NCBI GenBank assembly: GCA_937922785.1
Contig: CALAJQ010000012.1
Span: 1 to 64,000, forward strand
Length of the DNA stretch: 64,000 nt
Direction: 5' to 3'
DNA from: an uncultured Acidimicrobiales bacterium
Lineage (GTDB): Bacteria > Actinomycetota > Acidimicrobiia > Acidimicrobiales > SZUA-35
Shown here: in pieces, positions 42,770 through 51,303 of the stretch
Numbering within the stretch: position 1 is the first letter of the stretch
Layout of the letters: each line of letters opens with the position of its first letter
Notes under the pieces: generated by a model
What the model was told of the DNA's origin: nothing
The model's database searches: none
Seen by the model: only the letters and a program-made list of their open reading frames with translations
Made by a program: the position numbers and the translations under genes

Positions 42770-43450
42770 ATGAACCCAGCATCACCTTCAGAAGGACTTG
42801 GCGTCCTCCACTTGTTTTATGCGGTGTCGCCGCTGGCGGATCGAGACGCCATTCTTGGCGCCGTGAAACAAGCAGAAGCAGACGGCGATCAGGTAGTCAC
42901 GGTTGCAATGTTGGGCCACAAGGCCGATCTAGCGGTCATGGCATTAGGTGATGATTTGTGGCGCCTGCGCCGACTCCAGACATCACTAGCCCAAGCCGGT
43001 CTCACGCTGACCGATTCCTATCTTTCGCTCACTGAGGTTTCTGAGTACGCAAAGACTGTTCCAGACGAGGCCAAGCAAGCGCGGTTGTACCCAGTGCTTC
43101 CGCCAGAAGGAAAGCCAGCATGGTGCTTCTACCCGATGAGCAAGATTCGCGAGGGCTCGGAGAACTGGTTCACACTTGATTTTGAACGTCGCAAGGAGCT
43201 GATGTTCGAACACGGTATGTCGGGTCGAAAGTTCGCTGGCCGGCTCACCCAGCTGATCACTGCCTCTACTGGGCTTGATGATTTTGAGTGGGGTGTGACC
43301 CTGTTTGCTCAAAAGCCCGATGACCTCAAAGAAGTCGTCTACACGATGCGATTTGACGAAGCATCGGCTGTTTATGCCGATTTCGGCACTTTCTACACCG
43401 GCGTAGTTGCCGCTCCAGCAGAGGCCTTAACCGCTGTTGGCGTTGTTTAG
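42770..43450 (+). CDS. hemQ: Coproheme decarboxylase HemQ (chlorite-dismutase family)
   Basis: The last enzyme of the coproporphyrin-dependent haem pathway of actinobacteria and firmicutes; it decarboxylates coproheme twice. The 226-aa protein has WCFYPMSKIREGSENWF with the catalytic Tyr region, ELMFEHGMSGRKFAG with the proximal His, TGLDDFEWGVTLFA and FDEASAVYADFGTFYTG. It lacks a signal peptide and does not show the Arg region of true chlorite dismutases, so the haem role is preferred. It supplies haem for the cytochromes in this window. Confidence 0.93.
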   Translation: MNPASPSEGLGVLHLFYAVSPLADRDAILGAVKQAEADGDQVVTVAMLGHKADLAVMALGDDLWRLRRLQTSLAQAGLTLTDSYLSLTEVSEYAKTVPDEAKQARLYPVLPPEGKPAWCFYPMSKIREGSENWFTLDFERRKELMFEHGMSGRKFAGRLTQLITASTGLDDFEWGVTLFAQKPDDLKEVVYTMRFDEASAVYADFGTFYTGVVAAPAEALTAVGVV

Positions 43451-43489
43451 GCACCCTAAGTTGAGCTGACGTAACCCTCACCTGGGGTT

Positions 43490-43495
43490 TAGTCT
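43490..43495 (+). promoter_or_regulatory. -10 box of the S1-domain gene
   Basis: TAGTCT is followed by 6 bases and the ATG at 43502. Confidence 0.45.
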
Positions 43496-43501
43496 CTCAA
43501 T

Positions 43502-44638
43502 ATGACTGATGTGAAGCCAGACGCTGAGGTCCCAAAACCATCTATCGGTGACGTAGCTAAGCCCTCAATTGGCGATTCAGCTGCTGCTGGTCCTGCTGGG
43601 TTACCGGTGCCTCCTCCAACGACCCCTAAGGCAGACTCAGCCACAGGCATGGTGGTGGCGGGAACCGTCACTGCAATCACCAAAGACGAGGTGGAGCTGA
43701 CGCTCGAAGATGGCCGGCCCGCAGTCATCAGACGCGAGAACTTTGACGCAGCTGGAACTGACCCGACCACTGTGTTGTCTGTGGGCGATGGGGCTGAAGG
43801 TGCGGTGCTTGCCCGTGAGGATCCAAAGGGTCGGGTTGTTCTAAGCCGAACTTGGGCACTCAAGCGTAAGGCCTGGGCCAACCTAAGTGAGGCCCAAGCC
43901 AGCGGAGAGACCATTACCGCAAAAGTCACCGGCGCTTCAAAGAAGGGCCTCGTAATTGATGCTGGAGTTCGTGGGTTTGCTCCAGCGGCTCATGTTGAGC
44001 TTGAACCGTCGGGCGACCTAAGCCCGATGGTCGGTGAGGTGCTCGAGTGGCGGGTCTTGGAGGCCAATCCGTCAAAGGATCGACTGCTACTTTCTCGTCG
44101 ATCAATCTTGATGAAGGCCGAGCGACAACGCGCGCAGGAGAGACTGTCTTCGCTCAAGGTAGGAGACGTCGTCACAGGCAAAGTCTCATCCCTAACCAAC
44201 TACGGCGTCTTTGTTGACATCGGCGGAATGAACGGTCTCGTTCATATTTCTGAGCTGTCTTGGGACCGAGTTCGAAAGCCAAGTTCGGTGGTGAAGGTCG
44301 GCCAAGAGGTCGAGGTGAAAGTTGTCGAGGTCAAGGTCCGGAAGCGGAGGGTCGGTTTGTCGATTCGCCAGCTGCAACCTGACCCGTTGAGCAGCTTGCC
44401 TATCGGCGAAGTAGTGCCAGGCAAGGTAACAAGACTTGTCGACTTTGGAGCGTTTGTAGACGTCGGCGGAGGGGTGGAAGGACTGGCTCATCTGTCTGAG
44501 CTGGCCGAGTTCCGCGTGACCGCACCCGAGGAAGTAGTCATGCCCGGCGAAGAGTTGCGGGTGAAGATTCTGGGTGTTGACTTGAAGCGCCGACGTGTTG
44601 AGCTTTCGGTTCGTCAAGCTGTGTATGACTTCGGCTAG
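43502..44638 (+). CDS. S1-domain RNA-binding protein (RpsA-like)
   Basis: A 378-aa protein with a disordered Pro/Ala N terminus (about 1-45) and four S1-type OB folds. The last two are clearest: KVGDVVTGKVSSLTNYGVFV with GLVHISELSW, and IGEVVPGKVTRLVDFGAFV with GLAHLSELAEF. The first two are more divergent. It may be the ribosomal protein S1 of this organism or a paralogue; the N-terminal tail and weak first repeat favour a paralogue. It stands alone, with probable own promoter. Confidence 0.87.
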   Translation: MTDVKPDAEVPKPSIGDVAKPSIGDSAAAGPAGLPVPPPTTPKADSATGMVVAGTVTAITKDEVELTLEDGRPAVIRRENFDAAGTDPTTVLSVGDGAEGAVLAREDPKGRVVLSRTWALKRKAWANLSEAQASGETITAKVTGASKKGLVIDAGVRGFAPAAHVELEPSGDLSPMVGEVLEWRVLEANPSKDRLLLSRRSILMKAERQRAQERLSSLKVGDVVTGKVSSLTNYGVFVDIGGMNGLVHISELSWDRVRKPSSVVKVGQEVEVKVVEVKVRKRRVGLSIRQLQPDPLSSLPIGEVVPGKVTRLVDFGAFVDVGGGVEGLAHLSELAEFRVTAPEEVVMPGEELRVKILGVDLKRRRVELSVRQAVYDFG

Positions 44639-44711
44639 CTAGCAATGGGCCGACCCTAACGGTTTGATGAGAATGGGTTGATATTTCGATCTAAACCGGC
44701 ACGCTAACTAG

Positions 44712-45173
44712 GTGGATGAAGAAGCGACGCTGAAGGACCTTGCTGCAGAATTGGCTGATGCTTTCGCCCGTTCGTTGGCCCCTTGGGTCCTGCGAGCTAT
44801 CGAGCTTCGACACAGCGGCCCACTACCGGCTGAGGTGGCGAGTGATGCAGCGGCAGCTGCAGCAGAAGCATCAACTCGGATCGCCACTGAAATTCGTGAA
44901 CTCCTAGAAACCGATATTGACTCTCAGTGGACGTCACCGCTGGCGCTCGCCCGTCAGGTGGTTCCGCTCGTAACTGCGGTTCTTAGCCGGGCCGGTGTTG
45001 CTCCGGTGCCAAGAGACGCTGATGCAAAGCGACTTCACCCAGGCGACATGTATGACATCACGCCTGGCACGTTTCTTGATTTTGGCTCGGACGTGCATGA
45101 GCACGGCATCTCGTGGGGTGCAGCCAAGGCCTTTGTCCACCTAAACCGGCGCAAGGCTGAAGGACGCAGATGA
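44712..45173 (+). CDS. Conserved-looking hypothetical protein upstream of glnD
   Basis: A 153-aa protein starting at GTG. The first ~100 residues are Ala/Glu/Leu-rich helices; the end has HPGDMYDITPGTFLDFGSDVHEHGISWGAAKAFVHL, which is not low complexity and may be the conserved core. No family recognised. The stop overlaps the next gene (ATGA), which in turn overlaps glnD, so three proteins are translated in series. Confidence 0.7.
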   Translation: MDEEATLKDLAAELADAFARSLAPWVLRAIELRHSGPLPAEVASDAAAAAAEASTRIATEIRELLETDIDSQWTSPLALARQVVPLVTAVLSRAGVAPVPRDADAKRLHPGDMYDITPGTFLDFGSDVHEHGISWGAAKAFVHLNRRKAEGRR

Positions 45174-45502
45174 CCAAGTCTCAGACCCCCGCTGGAGCTA
45201 GCTCAAAACGCGTGGCCGCCTTCGTGCCAAACCTGATGGATCGAAGCCGCTTCGACGGCTCTAAGGTGGCGTTTGTGTCGTCAGCAACCGCAGTAGGCGA
45301 AACAGCCGCGGAGCTAGTCATTGTTGATATCGATCGATGCGATGATCCAGCGCCATTTCGCCTAGACGGTGTAACCGTCATAGGGTTTGGATCCCATGTT
45401 GATGTGGAATCTGCCAACACCGCGAGAGAAGCTGGCTATGACGAAGTCTTGGCGCGCTCAGTATTCTTCCGCAGGCTTGGCAAAATCGTGGACGGTTTCT
45501 AA
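45170..45502 (+). CDS. Small receiver-like hypothetical protein coupled to glnD
   Basis: A 110-aa protein with an alternating strand-helix pattern: VAAFVPNLMDRSRF, VAFVSSATAVG, ELVIVDIDRCDD, VTVIGFGSHVDVESANTAREAGYDEVLARSVFFRRL. The order (hydrophobic strand, acidic end of the third strand, G-rich fourth strand, late helix) resembles a response-regulator receiver fold, but the N-terminal acidic pair is missing. Start and stop overlap both neighbours (ATGA and TAATG). A role next to PII control is a guess from context only. Confidence 0.7.
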   Translation: MTKSQTPAGASSKRVAAFVPNLMDRSRFDGSKVAFVSSATAVGETAAELVIVDIDRCDDPAPFRLDGVTVIGFGSHVDVESANTAREAGYDEVLARSVFFRRLGKIVDGF

Positions 45503-47796
45503 TGGCGCCGGTTAAGGCTCGCCCGCTCCTCGAAGCTCCCCATCTTGGGGGACGTGCCTACTTGAAGGCTCACAGCTTCGCCGCAGACGATTTCTTGGCC
45601 AACCTGTTGGCCGAGATGGTTGATGACACCGAGGGCTTGGCGTTAGTCGCTGTAGGTGGGTACGGCCGTCAACAGCTATACCCCAAGAGCGACCTAGACC
45701 TGATCCTGGTTCACAACAAACGCAGAGATATTGCCGAGATCGCCCAAGCGATTTGGTATCCGATTTGGGATCGAGGCTTGAAGCTCGGGCACGGAGTGTT
45801 TACGGTCAGCGAGGCAGTCAATATTTCTAAGACCGAGTTGGAGCGCGCCACTAGCTTCCTCACAACTCGACTGATCGGCGGTGATGACGAGCTCCACGCG
45901 CAGTTCGATCGAAAGATCGTGGATCTCTGGCACAAAGACACCGAGTCAATGCTCGACAAGCTCGCACGGTCGGTGCACGATCGCCAGAGCAAATACGGCG
46001 AGGCGGCCTTTCAGATTGAGCCCGAGCTCAAGGAAGGAAAGGGTGGCCTTCGTGACCTGCACTCACTTGTCTGGGCCGAGCGGGCCAAGGAAGGGTTTTC
46101 CTACCCTTTCTATGAAGAAACTAGACCCCATTCTGAAACCCTCGCTGCAGCCAGAGTGGAGCTTCATCGACTGACTGGACGTCCGGGCAATCGGGTCACG
46201 TTGGATGACCAGGACGAAATGGCCGCAGCGCTCGGCTATCCCAGCGGCCAGGATCTCATGCTTCGTATCGCCCAGGCTGCCCGAAAAATTGCTTGGAACA
46301 CTGACGAGGCCTGGGACCGCTGGCAGCGAGGTCGATCCCGAAATCGTCGAATGACTGACCGGACTTCAATCACTGACCAGCTTGACATGGTTGCTGGTTG
46401 GCTCGAGTTAAGTGTTGACCCCGCAGATGATCCAATCAGTTTGCTGGTCTTTGCCGAGCACGCCGCCCGAACCGGTTTACCGATGGGACGGATCACGCTG
46501 TCGAAACTCGCCGAGCGCGGCAGGCCACTTCCAGAACCGTGGCCTGAGAAGGCTCGCGAGCTTTTTGCTGGACTATTCATGGCCGGAAGTTCTGCCATCG
46601 ATGTTGTTGAAGACCTAGATCACTTTGGCTTGATGGAACGCTTGATTCCCGAGTGGGCTGCTGTGCGATGCAAACCACAACGCAACGTCCTTCACACCTA
46701 CACCGTCGACCGCCACTTGTGCGAGGCAGCCGTCTATGCCGCCTCGTTGGTCGACAAGGTGGTACGCCCTGACTTGTTGGTTGTGGGCACTCTCCTTCAT
46801 GACATCGGCAAGGGATACCCCGGAGACCACACCGAGGTCGGCGTCCGTCTTATCAAAGACATTGGTTCCCGGATGGGCTACTCGGCGCAAGATGTTGGAG
46901 TGCTGGTTGATCTGTGTCAGCAGCATCTCCTTCTTCCCGATGTAGCGACCCGACGAGACCTTACCGATCCGGGAACAATCCGGGCCGTCGCTGCTGCTGT
47001 TGACTCGGTTGAGTTCTTGGATCTGCTTGCGGCGCTGACTGAAGCCGACAGTGTTGCCACCGGCCCCGCAACGTGGGGTGAGTGGAAGGCCGGCTTGTTA
47101 GGAGAATTGGTAAGACGCACGACGCAACTGCTGGAAGGGGGAGAGCTGATTGACCACGAAGGCGCCTTCCCTACGGCTGACATCATCGACCTGATGAAGA
47201 CTGGCCAGCGCACAATTGTGGCTGGCAAAGATCGGCTCACCCTGGTGGCGCCGGATGAGCCGGGATTGCTTAGCCGTCTGGCTGGCGTAATGGCGGTTAG
47301 TGGCTTGGATGTGCTCGAGGCCCATTCATACTCCGACAGCGAGGGCATGGCTGCGAACCAGATTGTTGTTCAACACGCTTCGGGGGCACCCGTGAAGTGG
47401 GACGCCGTTGGCGAGCTGGTGGAGAAGGCGCTTAACTATCGCGTAGCCCTGGCCGCTCGCGTTGAGGAAAAGTCGAGGGCCTACCGCAAGTACAAACGGA
47501 GGCTGTCGGCTGCGCCCCCTAGGCGGATGGTCACTGTCGATAGCGAGATTTCAAACGTCGCCACCGTGGTTGACGTGCATGCGCCCGACTCAATAGGCCT
47601 GCTGTATCGGGTGACCCGAACCATGGCCGAATTCAGACTCAACATCACCCAAGCGAAGGTTCAGACCCTTGGTCCTGAGGCTGTCGACAGTTTTTATGTG
47701 ACCGACGCCGAAGGTAACAAGCTTGACCAGAACCTTCTTGATGAGTTGGAAGTAGCCATACGACACGCAATGGAGCCCCCTGGTGACGAAAGCTAA
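45502..47796 (+). CDS. glnD: Bifunctional [protein-PII] uridylyltransferase/uridylyl-removing enzyme
   Basis: The nitrogen sensor that modifies PII proteins. The 764-aa protein has a nucleotidyltransferase domain (VAVGGYGRQQLYPKSDLDLI), a GlnD PII-UTase linker, an HD domain (HTYTVDRHLCEAA, GTLLHDIGKGYPGDH) and two C-terminal ACT domains (LTLVAPDEPGLLSRLAGV, VVDVHAPDSIGLLYRVTRT). It is shorter than the E. coli enzyme (about 890 aa). In actinobacteria GlnD may adenylylate rather than uridylylate GlnK. glnB/glnK and amtB are not adjacent. Confidence 0.94.
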   Translation: MAPVKARPLLEAPHLGGRAYLKAHSFAADDFLANLLAEMVDDTEGLALVAVGGYGRQQLYPKSDLDLILVHNKRRDIAEIAQAIWYPIWDRGLKLGHGVFTVSEAVNISKTELERATSFLTTRLIGGDDELHAQFDRKIVDLWHKDTESMLDKLARSVHDRQSKYGEAAFQIEPELKEGKGGLRDLHSLVWAERAKEGFSYPFYEETRPHSETLAAARVELHRLTGRPGNRVTLDDQDEMAAALGYPSGQDLMLRIAQAARKIAWNTDEAWDRWQRGRSRNRRMTDRTSITDQLDMVAGWLELSVDPADDPISLLVFAEHAARTGLPMGRITLSKLAERGRPLPEPWPEKARELFAGLFMAGSSAIDVVEDLDHFGLMERLIPEWAAVRCKPQRNVLHTYTVDRHLCEAAVYAASLVDKVVRPDLLVVGTLLHDIGKGYPGDHTEVGVRLIKDIGSRMGYSAQDVGVLVDLCQQHLLLPDVATRRDLTDPGTIRAVAAAVDSVEFLDLLAALTEADSVATGPATWGEWKAGLLGELVRRTTQLLEGGELIDHEGAFPTADIIDLMKTGQRTIVAGKDRLTLVAPDEPGLLSRLAGVMAVSGLDVLEAHSYSDSEGMAANQIVVQHASGAPVKWDAVGELVEKALNYRVALAARVEEKSRAYRKYKRRLSAAPPRRMVTVDSEISNVATVVDVHAPDSIGLLYRVTRTMAEFRLNITQAKVQTLGPEAVDSFYVTDAEGNKLDQNLLDELEVAIRHAMEPPGDES

Positions 47797-48472
47797 CCCG
47801 AACGCCTCAGCACAAGACATGGAGCGTTGGTCTCAGACGTTGGCGGGCATCGCCCGCACCGGGCTGGCCTTCACTGAAAGCTCATATGAGATCGAGCGCT
47901 ACAACGAGATTCTTCAGGTAGCGGGCGACATTAAGGCCGCGTCTGAGGGTGTGGGTTCAGCTGCTGAGTTCCACGGCGAATGGCTAAAGACCGTCGGTTC
48001 GGGGATCCCCGGTTACGTGACACCCAAAGTTGCTGTGGGAGCGGTCGTCGGAGACGACCAGGGTCGCATCCTTTTGATTCAACGTGCGGATTCCGGTGTC
48101 TGGTTTTATCCGACCGGTTGGGCCGACATCGGCTACTCACCAGCCGAGGTTGCTGTGAAAGAGGTCCAAGAAGAAACCGGCATTACGTGTGAAGTCGTGC
48201 GGCCAATCGCAATTCAAGACGGAATGCGTCTGGGATTTACTAAGCGAGCCTTGTACTCACTGGCATTTCATTGCCAAGCGACCGGGGGCGAGCTGAGCCA
48301 CCATCCCCAAGAGTGCCTCGATGCTGGGTGGTTCCACCGGGACCAGCTGCCGCAAGGCACCGCCGGCGCTGAGCGGTGGGCAGAGATGGCATTTGCTGCC
48401 ATCGACGGTGAGGACCGGCCGGTGTTTTTCGACCAGCCTCGGAATCAGGTTTGGCGGCAGCCCAACGGCTGA
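47783..48472 (+). CDS. Nudix hydrolase with N-terminal helical domain
   Basis: A 229-aa protein: residues 1-65 form a helical N-terminal Nudix-associated domain (MERWSQTLAGIARTGLAF, YEIERYNEILQVAGDI) and the rest is a Nudix fold. The box reads GWADIGYSPAEVAVKEVQEETGI, with Lys for the usual Arg and Tyr for the first Glu. Relatives act on ADP-ribose or similar nucleotides. The GTG start overlaps the glnD stop by 14 bases. Confidence 0.9.
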   Translation: MTKANPNASAQDMERWSQTLAGIARTGLAFTESSYEIERYNEILQVAGDIKAASEGVGSAAEFHGEWLKTVGSGIPGYVTPKVAVGAVVGDDQGRILLIQRADSGVWFYPTGWADIGYSPAEVAVKEVQEETGITCEVVRPIAIQDGMRLGFTKRALYSLAFHCQATGGELSHHPQECLDAGWFHRDQLPQGTAGAERWAEMAFAAIDGEDRPVFFDQPRNQVWRQPNG

Positions 48473-48498
48473 TGCGGGCTAACAAATAGCCCATCGAG

Positions 48499-49341
48499 TT
48501 ACTGGTCTCGCAGAAACTGTTCGAGTTCTGAGATCAGGGCTTCGCCCGAACCGGGACCCACTGCTTCGTCATATCGGGCCTCAAGCTCGGCTACATACTC
48601 TTGAGTTTCGAGATCATCAGCCACCAAGTCGGTGATCTGCTTCTCATAGACCTGGCTGCTGCTCTTGAGTTGGTCAACTGGAATCTTGATGTCGACCAGC
48701 CGAGCAACCCTATTGACTAAGGCCATAGCCGCCTTGGGTGACGGAGCGTGGGGGACGTAACTGGGAACGGTGCCCCATAACGAGACCGAGCCCATGTCTG
48801 CCCGATGGAAGGCATCGTGAATAACGCCAACGATTCCTGTTGGGCCCTCGTAACCAGAAGGCTCAAGGTCAAGCTCTTCACAGAGAGCACTGTCATAGCT
48901 TGCACCGTAGATAGTGGTAGGCCGTGTGTGCACAACGTCGGCAATGAGCGCACCCAGACTGACTACGAGGCTTACATCATGTTGGCTTGCCAGCTGCACA
49001 ACTGCTTCGCAGTAAGTGCGCCATCTCAGCTGGGGCTCGGTGCCGGTGAGAATTATCATGTCCCGATCAGAGTCGGGCATTTTGGCCGCGTAGAAGTCGT
49101 TGGTTGGCCAGCTGATTTCGCGCTTGCCTTCGGCGTTTAGACGCACCATCGGGCGAGTGTTGGTGAAGTCATAGAACGGCTCAGGATCAAGGGAAGCAAA
49201 CACTTCTGCCCCCAACCGCTCCGCAATGTGATCGGCTGCGGTAGTCGCCGAATCGCCGGCGTCATTCCAGCCTTCGAAGGCCATCACCAGCACGGGTCGG
49301 CGCAGTTGGGGTACGGGACCCTGGGGTCTGATCAGATCCAT
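48499..49341 (-). CDS. PAC2-family protein
   Basis: A 280-aa protein of the PAC2 (proteasome-assembly-chaperone-like) family found widely in actinobacteria: VLVMAFEGWNDAGDSATTAADHI, EPFYDFTNTRP, IILTGTEPQLRWRTYCEAV, LGALIADVVHTRP and PTGIVGVIHDAF. Its role in bacteria is poorly known. It is divergent from the GNAT gene with 48 bases between starts. Confidence 0.9.
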   Translation of the reverse strand: MDLIRPQGPVPQLRRPVLVMAFEGWNDAGDSATTAADHIAERLGAEVFASLDPEPFYDFTNTRPMVRLNAEGKREISWPTNDFYAAKMPDSDRDMIILTGTEPQLRWRTYCEAVVQLASQHDVSLVVSLGALIADVVHTRPTTIYGASYDSALCEELDLEPSGYEGPTGIVGVIHDAFHRADMGSVSLWGTVPSYVPHAPSPKAAMALVNRVARLVDIKIPVDQLKSSSQVYEKQITDLVADDLETQEYVAELEARYDEAVGPGSGEALISELEQFLRDQ

Positions 49342-49389
49342 CTCCCACCACGGTATCGGGACTGTGCTTTGGCGTGTGATACTTAGCTT

Positions 49390-49815
49390 GTGGAAATCGT
49401 TGAAGTAACCGAAGTAACGCAGGCTCTAATTGACGCATTCGTCAAGCTGACTCCCCAACTTTCGTCGTCGAATCCGCCGCCGAGTCCGGAGGTTTTAGCT
49501 GAGATCGTCGAGGCGGGATCGACTGTGTTGTTTGCCGCGATACACGAGGACCAGATCGTAGGAGCGTTGACTTTGGCTACTTATCGCATACCGACTGGCT
49601 TGCGGGCTCACATTGAAGATGTTGTTGTAGACGGCGATGCCCGTGGCATGGGCGTGGGAAGGGCTCTTTCAGAGGCCGCACTTGACAGTGCCCGAGCCCA
49701 AGGCTGCAGCACAGTTGACCTGACCAGTCGGCCCTCTAGAGAGGCTGCAAACCGCCTCTACCAGCGAATCGGCTTTGTTCAGCGCGAGACCAACGTGTAC
49801 CGCTACACGCTTTAG
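49390..49815 (+). CDS. GNAT-family N-acetyltransferase
   Basis: A 141-aa single-domain acetyltransferase. The acetyl-CoA loop is VVVDGDARGMGVGRALSEAALDSA and the end has ANRLYQRIGFVQRETNVYRY. It begins with GTG 6 bases behind GATACT (leaderless spacing). The substrate is unknown. Confidence 0.92.
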   Translation: MEIVEVTEVTQALIDAFVKLTPQLSSSNPPPSPEVLAEIVEAGSTVLFAAIHEDQIVGALTLATYRIPTGLRAHIEDVVVDGDARGMGVGRALSEAALDSARAQGCSTVDLTSRPSREAANRLYQRIGFVQRETNVYRYTL

Positions 49816-49985
49816 TTTGAACCGACACCAGTCTTTTTTAGGTCGATAATTGTGGCGATGGCGTCAAGTGACAGTTCACGTCGCATTGCCCAGGCGCCAG
49901 GCGGCAACATCGCCATCGAGCGACGAACCTGCTCCCACTCTTCGATTGTTTCTGGTGATTCGAAAGGGTTCTTTGATGGTGTCAT
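49812..49985 (-). CDS. Small hypothetical protein (57 aa)
   Basis: A 57-aa minus-strand frame with good composition: MTPSKNPFESPETIEEWEQV, then RRSMAMLPPGAWAMRREL and a short helix DAIATIIDLKKT. GGATGAC lies before the ATG. The stop overlaps the convergent GNAT stop by 4 bases, and it explains an otherwise empty 240-base gap better than the plus-strand frames there. No family recognised. Confidence 0.5.
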   Translation of the reverse strand: MTPSKNPFESPETIEEWEQVRRSMAMLPPGAWAMRRELSLDAIATIIDLKKTGVGSN

Positions 49986-50057
49986 CCAACAAACCTATCG
50001 AACATATGTTCTGGTTTGCGACGTCTGGGTCGCCGAAAGTTCGAACTCGACCGTCGA

Positions 50058-50723
50058 TTAACCCTTAACGATTATGTAGGCGATGATTGCTGCGAGTGCT
50101 CCGGCTGCAGGTAGGAAACGCTTAAACACAGCGCCACCGGCAGCATCCATAAGGTCTAGCGCTTCAACAGGTTCAGCTGGCTTAGCTGGCTGTGAAGCCG
50201 TCGTCGCTGGCGCATCAGCCGCTGACGTTTCGGTTGCTGAAGCTGAGGCGCTTGCGACCGCGTCGACGGTTGCTCCACTGTCATCTTCGAGCTTGGTCTC
50301 AACGCACTGAACGAACTGATCAATCAGCTTCTTAGAGACGTCGCCGATGACGCCCTTGCCAAACTGAGCTACCTTGCCAGCGATCTTTAAGTCGGTGTCG
50401 ATCACTACTCGAGTGCCGTCACCTTCGCTGGTCATGGTGGCGGTGATCAAGGCAGAGGCGTTGCCTGAACCGCGGGCGTCGCGGCCCTTTGCATCAATTA
50501 CCACTTTGTGGTTGGCCTGATCCTTTTCAACGAATTCTGCGGACCCGGCGTACTCGGCGGTGATTGGCCCGACCTTGATCTTGACCTTGCCTTGGTGGGT
50601 GTCACCTTCGGAACCAGTGAGCTGTGCGCCCGGCATACACGGTGCAATTGTGGGGATATCGGTTAGTACTTCCCAGGCCCGCTCAACGGGGACCTTTACG
50701 TGAAAGTCATTTTCTAGCTTCAT
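50058..50723 (-). CDS. CoxG-like SRPBCC protein with C-terminal membrane anchor
   Basis: A 221-aa protein. Residues 1-150 are a CoxG/SRPBCC lipid-binding-like domain (VPVERAWEVLTDIPTIAPCMPGAQLT, GKVKIKVGPITAEYAGSAEF). Then comes an Ala/Ser/Thr-rich linker and a hydrophobic C-terminal helix (LPAAGALAAIIAYIIVKG). CoxG anchors CO dehydrogenase to the membrane in Oligotropha, but no coxLMS genes are here, so it is a stand-alone relative of unknown partner. Confidence 0.87.
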   Translation of the reverse strand: MKLENDFHVKVPVERAWEVLTDIPTIAPCMPGAQLTGSEGDTHQGKVKIKVGPITAEYAGSAEFVEKDQANHKVVIDAKGRDARGSGNASALITATMTSEGDGTRVVIDTDLKIAGKVAQFGKGVIGDVSKKLIDQFVQCVETKLEDDSGATVDAVASASASATETSAADAPATTASQPAKPAEPVEALDLMDAAGGAVFKRFLPAAGALAAIIAYIIVKG

Positions 50724-50770
50724 TAGACGCCTCTGCTTTGTGGGGTTGATTTCAAACTAGTCTCATCGGG

Positions 50771-51217
50771 GTGATCAGTCATCTTAGGGAGCGGCTTAGA
50801 GCACTGCTCGGTGACAGCGAAGGTCCTGTGCTGCGATACCTCGCAGTTTCGGTAATCAATATCTTTAATCACCAGACGCTGCTTTTTGTCGCTCACGCCG
50901 TTTGGGGCTGGGGTGGGGGCTGGGCCAACGTGTTTGCTGCCACCGTCAGCGCCGTGCCTGCCTATTTCTTAAGTAGGGCGTGGGTTTGGAAGCGAACTGG
51001 AGGTCACTCGTGGCGGTCAGAAGTGGTTCCATTTTGGGGCATTGCCCTCGTTGGTCTAGTGGTTTCCACCACAACAGCCGAAGTTGCCGATCGAGCCTTT
51101 GAATCCACAGTTGCGGTTCAGGTTGCTTCTCTGATCGGCTATCTAATCGTCTGGATTGCCAAGTTCTTCCTACTTGACCGGCTCTTCACCGACCGAGCAG
51201 AAGAGATGGCGATATGA
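50771..51217 (+). CDS. GtrA-like membrane protein
   Basis: A 148-aa protein with four hydrophobic segments (LRYLAVSVINIFNHQTLLFVAHAVWG, FAATVSAVPAYFLSRAWVW, PFWGIALVGLVVSTTTAEVA, ASLIGYLIVWIAKFFLLDRLF), the GtrA pattern. GtrA proteins help move polyprenyl-linked sugars across the membrane. It starts at GTG with TAGTCT 7 bases upstream. Its stop lies at the start of a 17-bp tandem repeat that leads into the methyltransferase gene. Confidence 0.88.
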   Translation: MISHLRERLRALLGDSEGPVLRYLAVSVINIFNHQTLLFVAHAVWGWGGGWANVFAATVSAVPAYFLSRAWVWKRTGGHSWRSEVVPFWGIALVGLVVSTTTAEVADRAFESTVAVQVASLIGYLIVWIAKFFLLDRLFTDRAEEMAI

Positions 51218-51218
51218 A

Positions 51219-51303
51219 CCAGCCCAGATATGAGACCAGCCCAGATATGAGATCAGCCCAGATATGAGACCAGCCCAGATATGAGACCAGCCCAGATATG
51301 AGA
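51219..51303 (+). repeat. 17-bp tandem repeat (five copies) across a translation start
   Basis: CCAGCCCAGATATGAGA is repeated five times in a row, with one C-to-T change in copy 3. Each unit contains ATATGAG, so each holds an ATG with an overlapping TGA in another frame, like the GATATGAA junction at the end of the GtrA gene. The last unit supplies the ATG at 51298 of the methyltransferase gene. Confidence 0.92.

Noticed and set aside
42770-43450. True chlorite dismutase
   Set aside because: Motifs and actinobacterial context fit HemQ; no perchlorate or chlorate reductase genes are nearby.
49850-50068. Two overlapping plus-strand frames of about 70 codons
   Set aside because: Low-quality composition; the minus-strand 57-aa frame at 49812-49985 fits the gap better.
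50058-50723. Part of a CO dehydrogenase operon
   Set aside because: Only a CoxG-like protein is present; no coxM, coxS or coxL genes are seen.
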